Assembly: GCA_965371805.1 (NCBI GenBank)
Contig: CBDUZW010000120.1
Span: 1 to 8,245 of the forward strand
Source: JAOZTV01 sp965371805
Lineage (GTDB): Bacteria > Acidobacteriota > Aminicenantia > UBA2199
Length of the DNA stretch: 8,245 bases
Direction of reading: 5' to 3'
Part shown: piece by piece, positions 7,176-8,245 of the stretch
Position numbering within the stretch: the stretch's first letter is position 1
Layout of the letters: each line of letters starts with the position of its first letter
The notes under the pieces: model-generated
The model's database searches: none
Told to the model about the DNA's origin: nothing
Seen by the model: only the letters and a program-made list of their open reading frames with translations
Position numbers and translations under genes: made by a program

Positions 7176-7475
7176 TTATATATATTTCAAACTTATGAGC
7201 CAATTGCAAAAATACATTCTACTGCAGTTTACTGCAATTCTCCCTGGCTTCGTAAAATTGAAAAAATCATCCTCAACATAGTGCTGACTATGTTTCCTGT
7301 AATATTTTCATTTGCAAGCCTTTTATTTTTTCAAAAGATAATTCTACATTATTTCCAACAATTCGACCTTTCACTAATTTATGTTCAATCTTAAACCAAC
7401 AATGGTTCCGTTACTCGCTATTGCAAGTGAATTATTAATTCCACTTGAAAATATATATTTTGGCAGAAAATATAA
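7176..7475 (-). pseudogene. Decayed minus-strand gene fragments, family unknown
   Basis: Short minus-strand open frames in different phases follow each other, and each reads like natural protein. From 7475 to 7374 one frame includes GINNSLAIASNGTIVG. From 7410 to 7288 a second includes KLVKGRIVGNNVELSFEKIK. From 7330 to 7229 a third includes LANENITGNIVSTML, and from 7307 to 7176 a fourth includes VEDDFFNFTKPGRIAVNC. None has a proper start with a ribosome site. The pattern fits a gene broken by several frameshifts. The first fragment faintly resembles an RCC1-type repeat, but I cannot name the family. It may once have been upstream of, and on the same strand as, the protease operon. Confidence 0.3.
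7275..7294. repeat. Perfect 8-bp stem-loop
   Basis: AACATAGT and ACTATGTT pair perfectly around a 4-nt GCTG loop. On the minus strand a T6 run follows about 10 nt later, which is too far for a normal intrinsic terminator. It lies inside the decayed-gene region. Confidence 0.35.
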
Positions 7476-7684
7476 CTATAGTATTATAGGTTCTTCGCTT
7501 GATTGGGATACCTCAAAAGATTGACGAAGAATACCTATGTTTCCGTTGGCCCTGTAACGTGCGCTCTTTCATATTTTTTCTTTTAATTTCAAATTACATT
7601 TTTTTGTTTTATTATTTTTTCAAAAATAAACCCGATATGCCTGCAATACAATGCGTTACAACGGTTTTCCAAAAAAAACGAAAG

Positions 7685-7724
7685 GCCCCAAATCGTAAAT
7701 TTTAAGATTTTTACGATTTGGGGC
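7685..7724 (-). terminator. Perfect 15-bp inverted repeat, possible terminator or operator
   Basis: GCCCCAAATCGTAAA (7685-7699) and its exact complement (7710-7724) flank a 10-nt loop, with the GC-rich end at the base. Read on the minus strand, the stem is followed 6 nt later by a run of eight T (7678-7671), giving a terminator-like layout. However, no minus-strand gene lies upstream of it. On the plus strand only a weak T-rich stretch follows. The right arm touches the expected -35 region of the promoter at 7743, so it may instead be an operator, or an insulator for the lipoprotein gene. Confidence 0.45.
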
Positions 7725-7751
7725 GACCTGGGTTTTGCTTTGTGTTATAAT
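7723..7751 (+). promoter_or_regulatory. Extended -10 promoter for the lipoprotein gene
   Basis: A perfect TATAAT at 7746-7751 is preceded by TGT (7743-7745), which makes an extended -10 element. At 17-bp spacing the -35 position reads GCGACC (7723-7728), only 3 of 6 to consensus; extended -10 promoters tolerate this. Transcription would start near 7758, leaving about 85 nt of leader before the ATG at 7844. Confidence 0.6.
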
Positions 7752-7809
7752 GTTTTTAAAGTTGGTGATTTTTTTGATATTTAAAAGGACATCAGGAAAG
7801 GCTTAGAAA

Positions 7810-7842
7810 ATGAAGAAAAGAAGTATATTAAGGAGAGAATAA
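7810..7842 (+). CDS. Possible 10-codon leader peptide upstream of the lipoprotein
   Basis: ATG at 7810 opens a frame encoding MKKRSILRRE that stops at TAA 7840-7842, one base before the lipoprotein ATG at 7844. A purine-rich site AGGAAAGG (7794-7801) lies 8 nt upstream. The last codons span the lipoprotein's own ribosome site AGGAGAG. Translation of this basic peptide could therefore couple to, or interfere with, lipoprotein initiation. It may equally be a chance ORF in purine-rich leader sequence. Confidence 0.3.
   Translation: MKKRSILRRE
7831..7837 (+). promoter_or_regulatory. Ribosome-binding site of the lipoprotein gene
   Basis: AGGAGAG sits 6 nt before the ATG at 7844. This near-ideal Shine-Dalgarno fixes the start codon of the lipoprotein. 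Confidence 0.75.
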
Positions 7843-7843
7843 A

Positions 7844-8245
7844 ATGAGCAATCTAAGTGTAAAACAATTTGTTTTGGGTTTAAAGAAATTTACTGCAGTC
7901 ATGCTTTTCTTTACATCATTTTTTTTGCTGTATGCATGCAATAATCCTATTCCCGAAGAATGTCCGTATCAAAGTGATACTGATATTGCAACAATTACAC
8001 GAATGATCGAGGCTGAGGCTGAGGCTGCGAATCATGAAGATCTGTCAATTATCAGATCTATTTTTTCCCCGGATGCTCATATCGTAAACGAAAGAGACGG
8101 AACAGAATGGGGTGACCCGCTCTCCCATTATCTGGAGTTATTTGAAAGTTTTGATTTTACTGAAGCACTTAACTTTGACATTAAAACATTTGGAGATGGA
8201 ATTACCGCAGACACTGCATATATAGTCAGTTCAAATTCAGGTATA
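7844..8245 (+). CDS. Lipoprotein with NTF2/SnoaL-like domain, 3' partial
   Basis: The window shows the first 134 codons; the frame is still open at the edge. The N-terminus is a type II lipoprotein signal: a lysine-containing n-region, a hydrophobic core at about residues 16-30 and the lipobox LYAC with the lipidated cysteine at C32. The mature protein should be tethered to a membrane, on the periplasmic or outer face. From about residue 46 the sequence looks like the NTF2-like/SnoaL fold: an N-terminal helix (ITRMIEAEAEAANHEDLS), then IFSPDAHIV, then GDPLSHYLELF and beta strands. That fold serves as an enzyme or ligand-binding cup, so no reaction can be assigned. The start is fixed by AGGAGAG 6 nt upstream. 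GAGGCT is repeated three times at 8009-8026, giving EAEAEA. A T8 run (7919-7926) lies in the signal-peptide core. Confidence 0.75.
   Translation, partial: MSNLSVKQFVLGLKKFTAVMLFFTSFFLLYACNNPIPEECPYQSDTDIATITRMIEAEAEAANHEDLSIIRSIFSPDAHIVNERDGTEWGDPLSHYLELFESFDFTEALNFDIKTFGDGITADTAYIVSSNSGI

Larger units (their letters stand above)
7058..7684. other. Gene-free region upstream of the protease operon
   Basis: No intact gene, tRNA or CRISPR repeat is visible here. It holds the GAGCAAAA pair (7094-7109), a very AT-rich block (about 7140-7190), a probable decayed minus-strand gene (7176-7475) and an 8-bp-stem hairpin (7275-7294). The remainder is AT-rich with homopolymer runs. A 68-codon plus-strand open frame at 7499-7705 is Phe-rich low-complexity and runs into the hairpin at 7685; I do not consider it a gene. 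Confidence 0.5.

Noticed and set aside
6932..7198. 88-codon plus-strand open frame across the protease start
   Set aside because: It overlaps the Clp N-domain coding sequence, the protease promoter and the AT-rich leader; its residue content is low-complexity and no ribosome site is present.
7275..7294. Intrinsic terminator
   Set aside because: The stem is AT-rich, no T-tract follows directly, and it does not sit at the end of an intact gene.
7374..7475. RCC1-repeat protein assignment for the decayed fragment
   Set aside because: The resemblance (SLAI.SNGTIVG) covers only about 15 residues in one frame, too little to name the family.
7499..7705. 68-codon plus-strand open frame
   Set aside because: It consists largely of Phe-rich translation of T-tracts, has no good start signal, and ends inside the 15-bp hairpin.

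Overview
The window is AT-rich DNA (by eye) from a bacterium. It contains Shine-Dalgarno sites, sigma70-type promoters and a type II lipoprotein signal, so a Gram-negative host is likely. WD40-repeat genes, long multidomain AAA+ proteases and decayed genes are typical of large, complex genomes such as Desulfobacterota (Desulfobacterales and relatives), Myxococcota or filamentous bacteria. The Desulfobacterota guess is inference only; no marker gene settles the lineage.

Layout, left to right. (1) Positions 46-1404 (+) hold a WD40 beta-propeller protein with six visible repeats and a long unrelated C-terminal tail. Its N-terminal side is cut off: WD40 homology runs upstream of the first usable start codon (GTG 190) and ends abruptly at an in-frame stop at 43-45. 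(2) Positions 1576-2364 (+) encode a small multi-pass membrane protein with a soluble C-terminal domain. It has its own near-consensus promoter, which ends so close to the ATG that the mRNA may be leaderless. (3) Positions 3430-2525 (-) encode a single-pass membrane-anchored protein with a beta-rich middle domain and a C-terminal SH3/Sm-like barrel candidate. (4) Positions 7002-3469 (-) encode an 1177-residue fusion: Clp N-domain, ClpB-type (HCLR clade) AAA+, receiver-like domain, FtsH-type AAA+ and M41 zinc metallopeptidase. Genes 4 and 3 lie 38 bp apart and form a two-gene operon behind a good promoter at 7057-7029. (5) Positions 7058-7842 contain no intact gene. They hold a probable decayed minus-strand gene (about 7475-7176), two hairpins (one a perfect 15-bp inverted repeat), an extended -10 promoter and a 10-codon leader ORF. 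(6) From 7844 (+) to the window end is the start of a lipoprotein with an NTF2/SnoaL-like domain.

The centre of interest is the two-gene operon. The large protein joins two unfoldase motors from different AAA+ clades, a receiver-like switch between them and a protease, all in one apparently cytosolic chain without the usual FtsH membrane anchor. The next gene supplies a membrane-anchored partner. A reasonable inference is a self-contained, signal-controlled proteolysis machine recruited to the membrane by its partner. The flanking WD40 and membrane-protein genes are on the other strand, and nothing in the sequence shows they belong to the same system.
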